Part shown: one piece after another, positions 8,493 through 17,294 of the stretch
Layout: each line of letters starts with the position of its first letter
Numbering within the stretch: the first letter of the stretch is position 1
Assembly: GCA_934162445.1 (NCBI GenBank)
Contig: CAKPIT010000001.1
Location: 191,376-255,375, forward strand
Direction of reading: 5' to 3'
Length of the DNA: 64,000 bases
DNA from: an uncultured Bacilli bacterium
GTDB taxonomy: Bacteria > Bacillota_I > Bacilli_A > RF39 > UBA660
Notes under the pieces: generated by a model
Database searches by the model: none
Told to the model about the DNA's origin: nothing
What the model saw: the letters and a program-made list of their open reading frames with translations, nothing else
Translations under genes and position numbers: made by a program

Positions 8493-9800
8493 CTATACAA
8501 GACTATCTACTATCTCATTTAACTCTTTATTAAGCATCTCATTAGTATTATCCATCTCAATATTTTTTCCAAACCAATCAGGAAGAATATCTTCTTTAAC
8601 TTCCTTCTTTTTAACAGTTTTACTTCTACTACTATTATTAGCAATCTTTTTCATTTTCTTATATTCTTTTTCTGTTAATTTCATAGCTTCTTCTACTGTT
8701 TCTATATTAAGTCTTTTCCATTGTCCTGCAATTGTTTCAAGATAACTTCTATTTAATTTTTGATTATTTATTTTTAAAGCATAAGATATTAAAACATTAA
8801 CCACTCCAGCACTAAGCTTCTGATCACACATCAAATCCTCAATCAACTGTAAATCTCTTTTGGTCGGTTCTGCTCCTTTATATTTACTTCTTAAAAAGTC
8901 ATATGGAGAAGTATTTTCAAATGTATAAGCCATCTTAGCCCATTTTGATAAATCTCCCTCCGGTTTCTTTAAATAATCTGGTTGTTTTTGATAAATGAGT
9001 GTTGGTAAATTCCCAACATTTTCAAAAGAATAGTAATTCCTACAATTTTTTCTTAATTCTTGCTTATCAATTAATCCTTTCTCATTAAGAGAAGTTCTCA
9101 CTAAACCACTCATTCTCTCAGTATCAATACTATATACAAGGGAAAGATTATTAATTAACGTCTTAATCTCAGAATTAAAACACTTATTATTAATAAGACC
9201 ACTAGGAATTGATGCTATTAACTGATTAAAATCAATAATATCTTTTACTTCTAATTTAGCAACATTTTTCTTTTCTATATTATCAATTACTTCAAATGGT
9301 TTTAAATTACTACTTTGATAAACTTCATTAAATTTTAAACTAATATCTTTAAACTCGGTAAGTCTTACTCTTGGTACTTTAAATAATTCTTGTCTTTTTA
9401 AGTATTCTTTCTTTCCAATATTATTATATAATACTACATTTAAAATTGGATGATTGAAAAATTCATTAGCACTAATTGGTGAATATAAAAGATATACATA
9501 ATTATTTACATTTCCCTTTTTATAATAAGTTTTAAGAAGTCCTACTGCCTCTAATTTTTGTCTTGCTATTAATAACTCTTCTAAACTAAGTTGCATAATA
9601 CTCATTAAATGATGATGATTAAGTTCATTGCTCACTTTATTATATACATCCAAATCATCTACTAAAGTAAAATAAAGACTAATAGCTGTATGTCCTACAA
9701 TAGGTTGATATAACATTGTTAAAAGTTTTCTATCTTCACTATGAAGAACTGTTTTATTAATTACAACATAAGTATCAGCTGGTAAAATTGTTACATTCAT
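8493..9800 (-). CDS. dnaB: Replication initiation and membrane attachment protein DnaB
   Basis: A 435-residue protein of the Firmicute DnaB (not helicase) family, which helps load the replicative helicase at oriC with DnaD and DnaI. The N-terminal winged-helix region contains LLTMLYQPIVGHTAISLYFTL, a family hallmark. The C-terminal DnaD-like domain includes QLIEDLMCDQKLSAGVVNVLI and the ending motif LNRSYLETIAGQWKRL (YxxxIAxxW type). A Lys-rich linker follows (~residues 395-415). The ATG at 9798-9800 has AAGGAAGTGG upstream. dnaI is not adjacent. Confidence 0.87.
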   Translation of the reverse strand: MNVTILPADTYVVINKTVLHSEDRKLLTMLYQPIVGHTAISLYFTLVDDLDVYNKVSNELNHHHLMSIMQLSLEELLIARQKLEAVGLLKTYYKKGNVNNYVYLLYSPISANEFFNHPILNVVLYNNIGKKEYLKRQELFKVPRVRLTEFKDISLKFNEVYQSSNLKPFEVIDNIEKKNVAKLEVKDIIDFNQLIASIPSGLINNKCFNSEIKTLINNLSLVYSIDTERMSGLVRTSLNEKGLIDKQELRKNCRNYYSFENVGNLPTLIYQKQPDYLKKPEGDLSKWAKMAYTFENTSPYDFLRSKYKGAEPTKRDLQLIEDLMCDQKLSAGVVNVLISYALKINNQKLNRSYLETIAGQWKRLNIETVEEAMKLTEKEYKKMKKIANNSSRSKTVKKKEVKEDILPDWFGKNIEMDNTNEMLNKELNEIVDSLV

Positions 9801-9852
9801 AATAAGACCACTTCCTTCTCTTAGTATAGTAGATAAATTTAAAAAAAGAAAG

Positions 9853-9883
9853 AAAAAAAGATCATTCTTTCTAAAGAATAATC
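9853..9883 (-). terminator. Rho-independent terminator
   Basis: The segment 9860-9883 folds into a long hairpin (ATTATTCTTT paired with AAAGAATGAT). On the minus strand it is followed by TTTTTTT. It overlaps the stop codon of the acidic membrane protein. Confidence 0.75.
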
Positions 9884-10902
9884 TAATTTAATTTCTTTTG
9901 TAATTCTCGTAACTTTGCTAAAAACTCATTTGTCTTTTTAAGTTCTTCATCCATCTTTGGATAAGTAGCAGTATTTTCCAACTCAAGCGTACTAACACTT
10001 GTCTTATCTTCTTCTATTCCATAAATAGGACTAATAATCGGACTAGGCTTATAACCATGATTTTCACTATATACTTTATGAGTATTAGCACTAAAGAAAT
10101 CATCAAGACTAACTGTTTCTTTTTCTCCTTTAGAAGGAACTTCTTCTTCCAATATTTCAATATCTTCATCATTCTTATCTTCTTTAATTGAATTATATCT
10201 TTCTTCAAGTTCACTAATACTTATCGGTTCATTACCTTCATCTTCATACTTTTCAATCTCATCTTGTAAAGTTTCACTTTTCCCTTTTTCTAATAATTCA
10301 TCTAAACTAATAATAGCATTTTCTTCCTGTTCTTCTTCAAACTTTGTTAACTCAATATTTTCTTCATCTTTTTCTTCTTCTATTTTTTGTAGTTCATGGG
10401 TTAATCTTTCAAGTTCTTGTTGTGCCTCTGTTTTTGTATATACTTCATCTTTATATTTAATTACCTCTTCTTCATTCTTAGGAGCATCAACAGGAATAGT
10501 TTTATTATCCATTGAAATCTCAACTTTTTCTTCTTGATTATTTAACATGATGCTATCTATATTTTTAGGAACTTCTTCCATTTTCTCTATCTTTTCTTCT
10601 TTTACTTCTTCTTTAGGAACTTCTAATTCTATTTTTTCTTCTAACTCTGGAGTTTTATTTTCTTCTTTAACTACCACATCACTTTTCTTAGTAGCTTTTT
10701 CTTTTTCTTCTATTTCTTTTATTTCACTAACTAATTTCTTTAATTCCATTGTATTATTTTGTAATTTTTTCTTCTCATCCTGTTTCTTTAAAAATTCCAT
10801 AAACCACAAAAAAGCATATATTAATACTACAATAGCAAGTATTACTAACACTATTATTACTTCCTTTGTTGCTAATAATTCTAATATATCTTTTTTATTC
10901 AT
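9883..10902 (-). CDS. Membrane-anchored acidic coiled-coil protein of unknown function
   Basis: A 339-residue protein with one N-terminal membrane segment (residues ~15-36, VIIVLVILAIVVLIYAFLWF). A long cytoplasmic tail follows that is extremely rich in Glu and Lys and likely coiled-coil or disordered. A short ordered C-terminal part (ELKKTNEFLAKLRELQKKL) ends the protein. The topology recalls EzrA- or GpsB-like scaffolds, but no family motif is recognised. The ATG at 10900-10902 has AGAGG eight bases upstream; a GTG three codons earlier has none. The long complementary-strand reading here is a shadow of this low-complexity sequence. Confidence 0.6.
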   Translation of the reverse strand: MNKKDILELLATKEVIIVLVILAIVVLIYAFLWFMEFLKKQDEKKKLQNNTMELKKLVSEIKEIEEKEKATKKSDVVVKEENKTPELEEKIELEVPKEEVKEEKIEKMEEVPKNIDSIMLNNQEEKVEISMDNKTIPVDAPKNEEEVIKYKDEVYTKTEAQQELERLTHELQKIEEEKDEENIELTKFEEEQEENAIISLDELLEKGKSETLQDEIEKYEDEGNEPISISELEERYNSIKEDKNDEDIEILEEEVPSKGEKETVSLDDFFSANTHKVYSENHGYKPSPIISPIYGIEEDKTSVSTLELENTATYPKMDEELKKTNEFLAKLRELQKKLN

Positions 10903-11092
10903 TAAAAACACCTCTAACTACATTTCGTATTTCAACTATATCACAATCAATATTCTAAAAAAAGTACTTACAGAAAATTTTACATATTTTTCTTTTGCTC
11001 TTTACAGTTAGTATTTACCATTTTTTACAAACATATTTTTACATATTTTTTAAGCTTTACACACATATATTAATAAAAAGGAATGTGAAAAT

Positions 11093-12397
11093 ATGAAAAA
11101 AGAAACCTTTATTAAATCAACTATTATCTTAATTATTGGTGGGGCTTTAACCAAAATTTTAGGTATGATTACTAAGATCGTTATGAGTAGATTAATGGGG
11201 AGTACTGGAATAGGTCTTTATATGTTAGTTCTTCCTACTTTTTCGCTTTTAATTGGTCTTTGTCAATTTGGTCTTCCTACTGCTTTATCTAAATTAATAG
11301 CTGAAAAAAGAAAAAATAATAAACATCTTCTTTTTTCCCTTCTTCCCCTTTCCTTTATTATCAACGTTACCATTATTGTTATATTAATTATAATCTCTCC
11401 TTTCATTGCCATTAATCTTTTACATGAAAAAAGAACTATTCTTCCTCTTTTAGCTATTGCAAGTGTCTTACCCCTAACATCAACTTCTAGTATTTTAAGA
11501 AGTTATTTCTTTGGCAAACAACAAATGCTACCTCATGTTATCTCTAATGTATTAGAAGATATTATTAGATTAATTTTAATAATTATTGGCATTCCTCTTT
11601 TTATTGTAAAAGGCATTGATATTGCCGTTACCTTCGTTATTTTAACCAATATTATTAGCGAATTAATGTCTATTCTTGTCCTCTTTTTCTTTCTTCCTAA
11701 AAACTTCACCCTTGACAAAAAAGATTTAATTTATAAAAGAAGTTATGTCAAAGAAGCTCTTCATATTAGTATTCCCACCACCTCATCACGGTTAATTGCT
11801 AGTCTTGGTTATTTTCTAGAACCTATTATTTTAACTACTACTTTAAAGTATGCTGGATACTCTTCTAATTTTATTATTAAAGAATATGGAGTTATCACAG
11901 GCTTTGTTCTTCCCCTTTTACTCTTACCTTCCTTTTTTACTTTAGCCATCTCCCAAGCCCTATTACCTGTTATCTCTAATGCTACTAGTCATAGAAATTA
12001 TCGTTATGCTAAAACCAAATTAAAACAAGCCATCTTTTTTTCTCTTTTAATTGGTCTTCCATTTTCCCTCATTTTATTTTTAATTCCGGAATTTTTCCTC
12101 AAACTTTTATATAACACCACTGAAGGTATTAATTATATGAAACTACTTGCTCCCATCTGCATTCTCCAGTATATTCAGGCTCCACTACAAGCTACTCTTG
12201 ATGCCATGGGTCTATCTATTGATAATTTAAAAACAACACTAATTGGTACAATCATTAGAACACTTTCTCTTTTTATCTTTTCACTTTTAAAAATTGGTAT
12301 GTATTCGCTAATTATTGCTACTTCCCTAAATATCATTTTTACAACCATCTATAACTATCATCAAATAAAAAAGCGTATAATTAATTACGCTCAATAA
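11093..12397 (+). CDS. spoVB: SpoVB-like polysaccharide/lipid II flippase family protein
   Basis: A 434-residue integral membrane protein with about 12 hydrophobic segments. The beginning (KSTIILIIGGALTKILGMI-x-K, followed by LMGSTGIGLYMLVLP) is the hallmark of the SpoVB/MurJ-like branch of the MOP flippase superfamily. SpoVB is needed for spore cortex synthesis in B. subtilis. It is shorter than B. subtilis SpoVB (over 500 residues), so it could be another member such as YkvU or a polysaccharide flippase. The AAAAGGA upstream supports the start. Its last 17 bp overlap the convergent rsmD gene. Confidence 0.75.
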   Translation: MKKETFIKSTIILIIGGALTKILGMITKIVMSRLMGSTGIGLYMLVLPTFSLLIGLCQFGLPTALSKLIAEKRKNNKHLLFSLLPLSFIINVTIIVILIIISPFIAINLLHEKRTILPLLAIASVLPLTSTSSILRSYFFGKQQMLPHVISNVLEDIIRLILIIIGIPLFIVKGIDIAVTFVILTNIISELMSILVLFFFLPKNFTLDKKDLIYKRSYVKEALHISIPTTSSRLIASLGYFLEPIILTTTLKYAGYSSNFIIKEYGVITGFVLPLLLLPSFFTLAISQALLPVISNATSHRNYRYAKTKLKQAIFFSLLIGLPFSLILFLIPEFFLKLLYNTTEGINYMKLLAPICILQYIQAPLQATLDAMGLSIDNLKTTLIGTIIRTLSLFIFSLLKIGMYSLIIATSLNIIFTTIYNYHQIKKRIINYAQ

Positions 12398-12920
12398 TTC
12401 TAATATATTTATCTCCATATTTTCTTGTTACTATCTCTCTAAAATAATCATTATAATAAAGTTTATTAATATCATCACTTTCAAGAACAACAATTCCTTT
12501 ATCATTTAATAGAGTTAATTCACTTATCTTTCTAACCGCTTTTTCTAAATAATCACTCTTATAAGGAGGATCTAAAAAAATAATATCAAATCTAATTGTA
12601 TTAAGTTTTTCTAATGCTTTTAAATAATCCATATTCAATACTTCTACATTTAAAATATTTAAAAGGGATAAATTATCTTTAATTGTTTTATAAGCCATAT
12701 ATTCTCTATCTACAAAATATACAAACTTAGCTCCTCTACTTAAAGCTTCAATTCCTAAATTACCACTCCCTGCAAAAAGATCAAGACAAACTCTTCCCTC
12801 TACTTTATCTCCTAAAATATCAAATAGCGATTCTTTAACTCGGTCCATCGTAGGTCTTGTCCCTTTCAACGTATATCCTTTTAATTGTCTTCCTTTATAT
12901 ATTCCACTAATTACCCTCAT
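12381..12920 (-). CDS. rsmD: 16S rRNA (guanine(966)-N(2))-methyltransferase RsmD
   Basis: A 179-residue SAM-dependent methyltransferase that methylates G966 of 16S rRNA. Visible motifs are MRVISGIYKGRQL, the RPTMDRVKESLFDIL signature, DLFAGSGNLGIEALSRGA (motif I) and FLDPPYK (catalytic DPPY). The length is normal. It starts inside the 3' end of the YlbF-type gene (14-bp overlap), as in the ylbF-ylbG-ylbH region of B. subtilis, but ylbG is missing. Confidence 0.95.
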   Translation of the reverse strand: MRVISGIYKGRQLKGYTLKGTRPTMDRVKESLFDILGDKVEGRVCLDLFAGSGNLGIEALSRGAKFVYFVDREYMAYKTIKDNLSLLNILNVEVLNMDYLKALEKLNTIRFDIIFLDPPYKSDYLEKAVRKISELTLLNDKGIVVLESDDINKLYYNDYFREIVTRKYGDKYIRIIERN

Positions 12921-13179
12921 TATTTAACTCCTTAAATATTTTATTTAACTTTAAACTAAGTAAATTAACCTCCGTCTCAAGTCTTTTATACTCTAAAAAA
13001 TCTTTATTACTATAAATATCAAGTTTAATCTTATCATCAAAGTTTTCATGATACTTCTTAATTTTTTCCAAAAGTTCTAAATCACCATTTATTTTATCAA
13101 GTCTTTCTTTAACTGAGAAAGCAAGATAGGAATTATTTATCATCAAAAGTAATTCTTGATAACACTCTAAATAAGACAT
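12907..13179 (-). CDS. ylbF: YlbF/YmcA family regulator
   Basis: A 90-residue all-helical protein matching the YlbF/YmcA family. In B. subtilis these proteins form the Y-complex with YaaT that promotes RNase Y maturation activity and affects sporulation, competence and biofilm. The assignment rests on size, the helical pattern (KERLDKINGDLELLEKIKKYHENF) and position upstream of rsmD. The start is the ATG at 13177-13179 with AAAGGA upstream. Confidence 0.7.
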   Translation of the reverse strand: MSYLECYQELLLMINNSYLAFSVKERLDKINGDLELLEKIKKYHENFDDKIKLDIYSNKDFLEYKRLETEVNLLSLKLNKIFKELNNEGN

Positions 13180-13265
13180 TTTATCACTTCCTTTAACTAT
13201 CATAACAAAAATACTTGTCTATTGCAAAATATAGTTGTATAATATCTAACTCAAAAGGAGCCATT

Positions 13266-14168
13266 ATGGAAAATATATATTTAGACGAAAAAGAAGAAAA
13301 ATTATTAGATGATTTACTACTTTATAATAGACAAATAAAAGAATTATTTAAAGATCAAAAAAACTATCAAACTATCAAATTAATTGATGATATTATTGAT
13401 AATAAATTAAATAATTTAACCGATAAAACCATTATAAAATTATTAAATCATCTCTTTGAAGATTATCATTATCAAAAACCTTATAATAGTCTTTTAAAAG
13501 TCTTAAATAATGACTATAAAAATATTGAAAAATCAAGATTGGGCCTTGACTTAATAAAACATCTTTCTACTCTTAATTATGAAACATTTAAAACTTTTAA
13601 TTCCGGTTTAAAAAGATATGCTAATTATAATTTTTATGCTGCAACCGAGCAAGAACATAATGAAATTAATTATTATATTGTTAAAGATCAACTTGATTCT
13701 TATTTAATGACTTTAGCAAATAATCAAGATATTAATCCCAAAAGAAAAAAGCAAATTATTAATCATTTACTTTATATTTATAAAGATAATTATTATGATA
13801 ATATTTCTTATCATTCCCTAGCTAGTCGTTTTGATACTCTTGATGCTGTTAATAATCATAATTATATTGCGTCTAACTTAAGAGGTATTATCTTAAATCC
13901 CATTTTTTATGAAACTGCTAGTATTATGTTAAATAATAATGATACAGATATCGATAATAAAAAACTAGAAACTCTAGAACTTCATAAACTATATTTATCT
14001 ACTACTCTTAAAGACTTAAGTGAAAATGAATTAGATATAACTTTAGATAAATTTTCTGAATTTGAAATGAATACTGATTTTCAGACTAAGACTATTGCTT
14101 ATGATTATATTTATGATGCTATTTATGAAAAAGAAGATATGTTAGATAATAATGAAAAATCACTTTAA
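13266..14168 (+). CDS. Uncharacterised helical protein
   Basis: A 300-residue, Asn/Lys/Tyr-rich protein, predicted mostly alpha-helical and soluble. There is no signal peptide, membrane segment or recognised catalytic motif. The start is the ATG at 13266 with a strong AAAAGGAG five bases upstream; a longer reading from 13215 lacks one. It sits on the plus strand between ylbF and ylbE, interrupting a group that is continuous in B. subtilis. Its 3' end overlaps the ylbE-like stop by 9 bp. Confidence 0.65.
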   Translation: MENIYLDEKEEKLLDDLLLYNRQIKELFKDQKNYQTIKLIDDIIDNKLNNLTDKTIIKLLNHLFEDYHYQKPYNSLLKVLNNDYKNIEKSRLGLDLIKHLSTLNYETFKTFNSGLKRYANYNFYAATEQEHNEINYYIVKDQLDSYLMTLANNQDINPKRKKQIINHLLYIYKDNYYDNISYHSLASRFDTLDAVNNHNYIASNLRGIILNPIFYETASIMLNNNDTDIDNKKLETLELHKLYLSTTLKDLSENELDITLDKFSEFEMNTDFQTKTIAYDYIYDAIYEKEDMLDNNEKSL

Positions 14169-14381
14169 TACCTCTAAAAAAGTCTCAACTAAATTAATGG
14201 TATCAATTACATTTTCTAATTTATCAACGCCCCGTAATTTATAATACTTTTTAGCTACAGCTTCCATATTCTTAATAATTAATGGATCCCTATTTAAATA
14301 TTTATACCAAGACGAATCTTCTCTTAAATACCGATATAAATAATAGTTTTCCCTAATCTTTAACTTTGTTTCAACCTGCAT
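14160..14381 (-). CDS. ylbE: YlbE-like protein
   Basis: A 73-residue protein that matches the YlbE-like family: a short helix, then YLREDSSWYKYLNRDP, which is the conserved tryptophan/arginine-proline core, and a second helix with YYKLRG. Function is unknown, but the gene belongs to a conserved Bacillus cluster with ylbD and ylbF. It overlaps the stop codon of ylbD (TAATG), indicating translational coupling. Confidence 0.7.
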   Translation of the reverse strand: MQVETKLKIRENYYLYRYLREDSSWYKYLNRDPLIIKNMEAVAKKYYKLRGVDKLENVIDTINLVETFLEVLK

Positions 14382-14731
14382 TAGTCCTCATAATACTTAT
14401 TAATAGGTCTTTCCTCATAGTTAGGAAAAGATCTATTTTCATTTTTAGGAACCACATCCTGAACCAAGTTAATAGCCTTTTCTAATCCTTGAATTCCTTT
14501 TTGAATACTTTCTAAATCCACATTCTTAAACATATTAGTAATCTCATTAAAATTAAAATGATTACTTTTTACTTCTTCTTTATTATTTTCAAACTCTGAA
14601 AAACTACTACTATTCTCTCCATATAAGTCATACACTTCATATAATTTTTGAAACGTTGTCTTCCCATCAAGTACCGCTTTAGCAAGATAAGGTTTTTTCT
14701 TAATAAATGCTTTAAAATTTTCTTTAGACAT
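14381..14731 (-). CDS. ylbD: YlbD-like putative spore coat protein
   Basis: A 116-residue protein. The N-terminus has the YlbD-family pattern (FKAFIKKKPYLAKAVLDGKTTFQKLYEVYDLYGE), annotated elsewhere as a putative coat protein. The rest is acidic and likely flexible. It is translationally coupled to ylbE. The family and synteny with Bacillus ylbD-ylbE-ylbF support the call; the coat role is family knowledge, not visible in the sequence. Confidence 0.7.
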   Translation of the reverse strand: MSKENFKAFIKKKPYLAKAVLDGKTTFQKLYEVYDLYGENSSSFSEFENNKEEVKSNHFNFNEITNMFKNVDLESIQKGIQGLEKAINLVQDVVPKNENRSFPNYEERPINKYYED

Positions 14732-14753
14732 AACATCACCTAATAAATATTAT

Positions 14754-14789
14754 TCTAAAAAAAACTAGAAAATACTTCTTTTCTAGTTT
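14754..14789 (-). terminator. Terminator of parE-parC
   Basis: AAACTAGAAAA (14762-14772) pairs with TTTTCTAGTTT (14779-14789) in an 11-bp stem. The minus-strand T tract follows. It overlaps the parC stop. Confidence 0.85.
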
Positions 14790-17283
14790 ATTTCAAAAAA
14801 TCATCAATTGTCATTAATCTCTGATCAATATCACTTAATGATACTTGTTCTTTCAAAGGGGTAACCTCTTCTTTTTTGACCAGTGATTTCACCATAAAGG
14901 CATCAGTTAAATTACTCTTAACAATGCTACTACCAGTTGAATAACGATCACTAATTGGCAACTCTGTACTCTTAATAGTTATAATCTCACCATTTTTAAG
15001 ACCAAGTTGATCTTTATTATCAACAATAAAGGCTTTAATAATATGATAAGGATTAGTCTTAACATCTCTAATAGTCATAAGACCACGCCTTGCCCTACTA
15101 GTCTTTTCAAAATCACTAATTCTAATTCTCTTACCAGTACCTTTATCAGTAATAATTGCTACATATTCTTTTAAAGAATTAGAGAAATTAATCATACTAA
15201 CAACTTCATCATCTTTAAGATTAATCGCTTTAACACCTCCAGCCTTCACTCCGACAATTGGTACTTCATCTTTAGCAAACCATAATCCATATCCTTGTTT
15301 TGTCTCAACAAAAATATCATCTTCATTATCATCACTAACAGCTACTACCAAATCATTATCTTTTAACTTCATACAACTACTAGGCTTATTAATTCGAGTT
15401 ATATTAAATTCACTAAGCTTACTTCTTTTAATCATTCCCATTTTACTAATCGTCATAATATTCTTATCTTCCGTAAATTTAGTAACTGGAATAGCCCCAA
15501 TTATTTCTTCTTCTTGATTAAGTGGTACTAAATTGCTAATATGTTTACCTAAATCTTTCCATTTCATATCATAAATAGTATGAACAGGAATATATAAATA
15601 ATTACCTAAATTAGTAAAGACTAACAACGTATCAAGCGTATTCATTTCATAAATACCAAGTAAATAATCGTTATCTTTTAAACTAGTATCCTCTAAATTA
15701 CTAGCACCATAACTTCGTAAATTACACCTTTTAATATAACCATCTCGACTAAGCGTTACAATAGTATCTTCCTTAGCAATCATGGCTTTTGTATCAATTT
15801 TAATTTCCGTTATTTCTTCTTTAATCTCGGTAAGTCTATTAGTAACATAATTTTTATTAACATCCATTAAATCTTTTTTCATGACACTCTTTAAGACTTC
15901 TTCACTTTCCAAAATAGCTCCAAGTCCTTTGATAATTTTAAGTAAATTAGCCATCTCTTCTTCAAGCATAACAACATCTGTATTAGTTAACCTATATAAT
16001 TGTAACGTTACAATTGCTTCCGCCTGTTCCATTGTAAAGTCAAATTCTTTAACTAAATTTTCCTTAGCATTACTCTTATTCTTACTTTCTCTTATTACTC
16101 TAATAACCTCATCAAGAATAGAAATACATTTAATTAATCCTTCTACAATATGATATCTTGCCTTCGCATGATGTAAATCAAATTCTGTTCTTCTTCTAAC
16201 AACTTCTCTTTGATGATTAATAAAAGCATCAAGTAACTTTTGAAGACCTAATAATTTTGGCCGTTTATTAACAATCGAAACCATATTAAAATTATAACTA
16301 ATTTGCATATCGGTATTTTTTAATAAATAATTAATTATTAAATCAGTATTAGCCCCTCTTTTTAAATCAATTACAATTCTAACATCACTAGCCGATTCAT
16401 CCCGAACTTCACTAATTCCTTCTATTTTTTTATCAAGTCGAATCTCATCAATTTTTTTAACCATTAATGCTTTATTAACTTCATAAGGAATTTCCGTTAT
16501 AATAATAGAATTTTTATCAACGGTATATTTACTCTTAATAATAATTTTGCCCCGTCCTGTTTTATAGGCATTTTTTATTCCTTCAAGACCTTCTACAATT
16601 CCGCCCGTTGGAAAATCTGGTCCCTTAACAAATTTCATCAATTCGTCAAGTGAACAATCAGCATGATCAATTCGGTAAATAGTAGCCTCAATAATCTCAT
16701 TTAAATTGTGAGGCGGAATATTAGTTGCATACCCTGCGGAAATTCCCATCGCCCCATAAACAAGAAGAGCTGGAAATCTTGCCGGTAAAACCGTTGGTTC
16801 CTCACAAGTATCATCAAAGTTTGGCGCAAAAAGAACAGTATCCTTGTCAATATCTCGCACCATTTCATTAGCAATCTTTGAAAGGCGAGCCTCAGTATAA
16901 CGATAAGCAGCGGGACTATCACCATCAATAGAACCATTATTACCATGCATATCAATATAAGGAAGTCTTGTCTTCCATGCTTGGCTCATTCTAACCATTG
17001 CATCATAAATAGAACTATCACCATGTGGATGATAATTACCAATAACATCTCCAACTGTCTTAGCACTCTTACGATATCCATGATCATAAGTGTTTTTCTC
17101 TTTATACATTGAATAAAGAATTCTTCGTTGTACCGGCTTTAAGCCATCCCTTGCATCAGGAATCGCCCGATCTTGAATAATATACTTAGAATAAGATCCA
17201 AATCGCTCTCCCATAATATCTTCAAGGGTATAATCAAAGATCTTTTCAATCACTTCTTTAGTTTCATCTTTTTTCTTACTCAT
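14788..17283 (-). CDS. parC: DNA topoisomerase IV subunit A
   Basis: An 831-residue protein, the breakage-reunion subunit of topoisomerase IV, which decatenates daughter chromosomes. The N-terminal signature IMGERFGSYSKYIIQDRAIPD is ParC-like rather than GyrA-like. The catalytic tyrosine is Tyr129 in RYTEARL (numbered from MSKKK). The quinolone region HPHGDSSIYDAM keeps Ser90, with Asp94 at the acidic position. The C-terminal part carries six-blade beta-pinwheel repeats. The start is the ATG at 17281-17283 with AGGGG upstream; a GTG three codons earlier is less well placed. It follows parE by 11 bp. Confidence 0.93.
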   Translation of the reverse strand: MSKKKDETKEVIEKIFDYTLEDIMGERFGSYSKYIIQDRAIPDARDGLKPVQRRILYSMYKEKNTYDHGYRKSAKTVGDVIGNYHPHGDSSIYDAMVRMSQAWKTRLPYIDMHGNNGSIDGDSPAAYRYTEARLSKIANEMVRDIDKDTVLFAPNFDDTCEEPTVLPARFPALLVYGAMGISAGYATNIPPHNLNEIIEATIYRIDHADCSLDELMKFVKGPDFPTGGIVEGLEGIKNAYKTGRGKIIIKSKYTVDKNSIIITEIPYEVNKALMVKKIDEIRLDKKIEGISEVRDESASDVRIVIDLKRGANTDLIINYLLKNTDMQISYNFNMVSIVNKRPKLLGLQKLLDAFINHQREVVRRRTEFDLHHAKARYHIVEGLIKCISILDEVIRVIRESKNKSNAKENLVKEFDFTMEQAEAIVTLQLYRLTNTDVVMLEEEMANLLKIIKGLGAILESEEVLKSVMKKDLMDVNKNYVTNRLTEIKEEITEIKIDTKAMIAKEDTIVTLSRDGYIKRCNLRSYGASNLEDTSLKDNDYLLGIYEMNTLDTLLVFTNLGNYLYIPVHTIYDMKWKDLGKHISNLVPLNQEEEIIGAIPVTKFTEDKNIMTISKMGMIKRSKLSEFNITRINKPSSCMKLKDNDLVVAVSDDNEDDIFVETKQGYGLWFAKDEVPIVGVKAGGVKAINLKDDEVVSMINFSNSLKEYVAIITDKGTGKRIRISDFEKTSRARRGLMTIRDVKTNPYHIIKAFIVDNKDQLGLKNGEIITIKSTELPISDRYSTGSSIVKSNLTDAFMVKSLVKKEEVTPLKEQVSLSDIDQRLMTIDDFLK

Positions 17284-17294
17284 AAACTTCACCC

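Noticed and set aside
10547..11011. 154-codon plus-strand frame rich in Ser and Phe
   Set aside because: It is the complement of the Glu/Lys-rich membrane protein and has no independent support.
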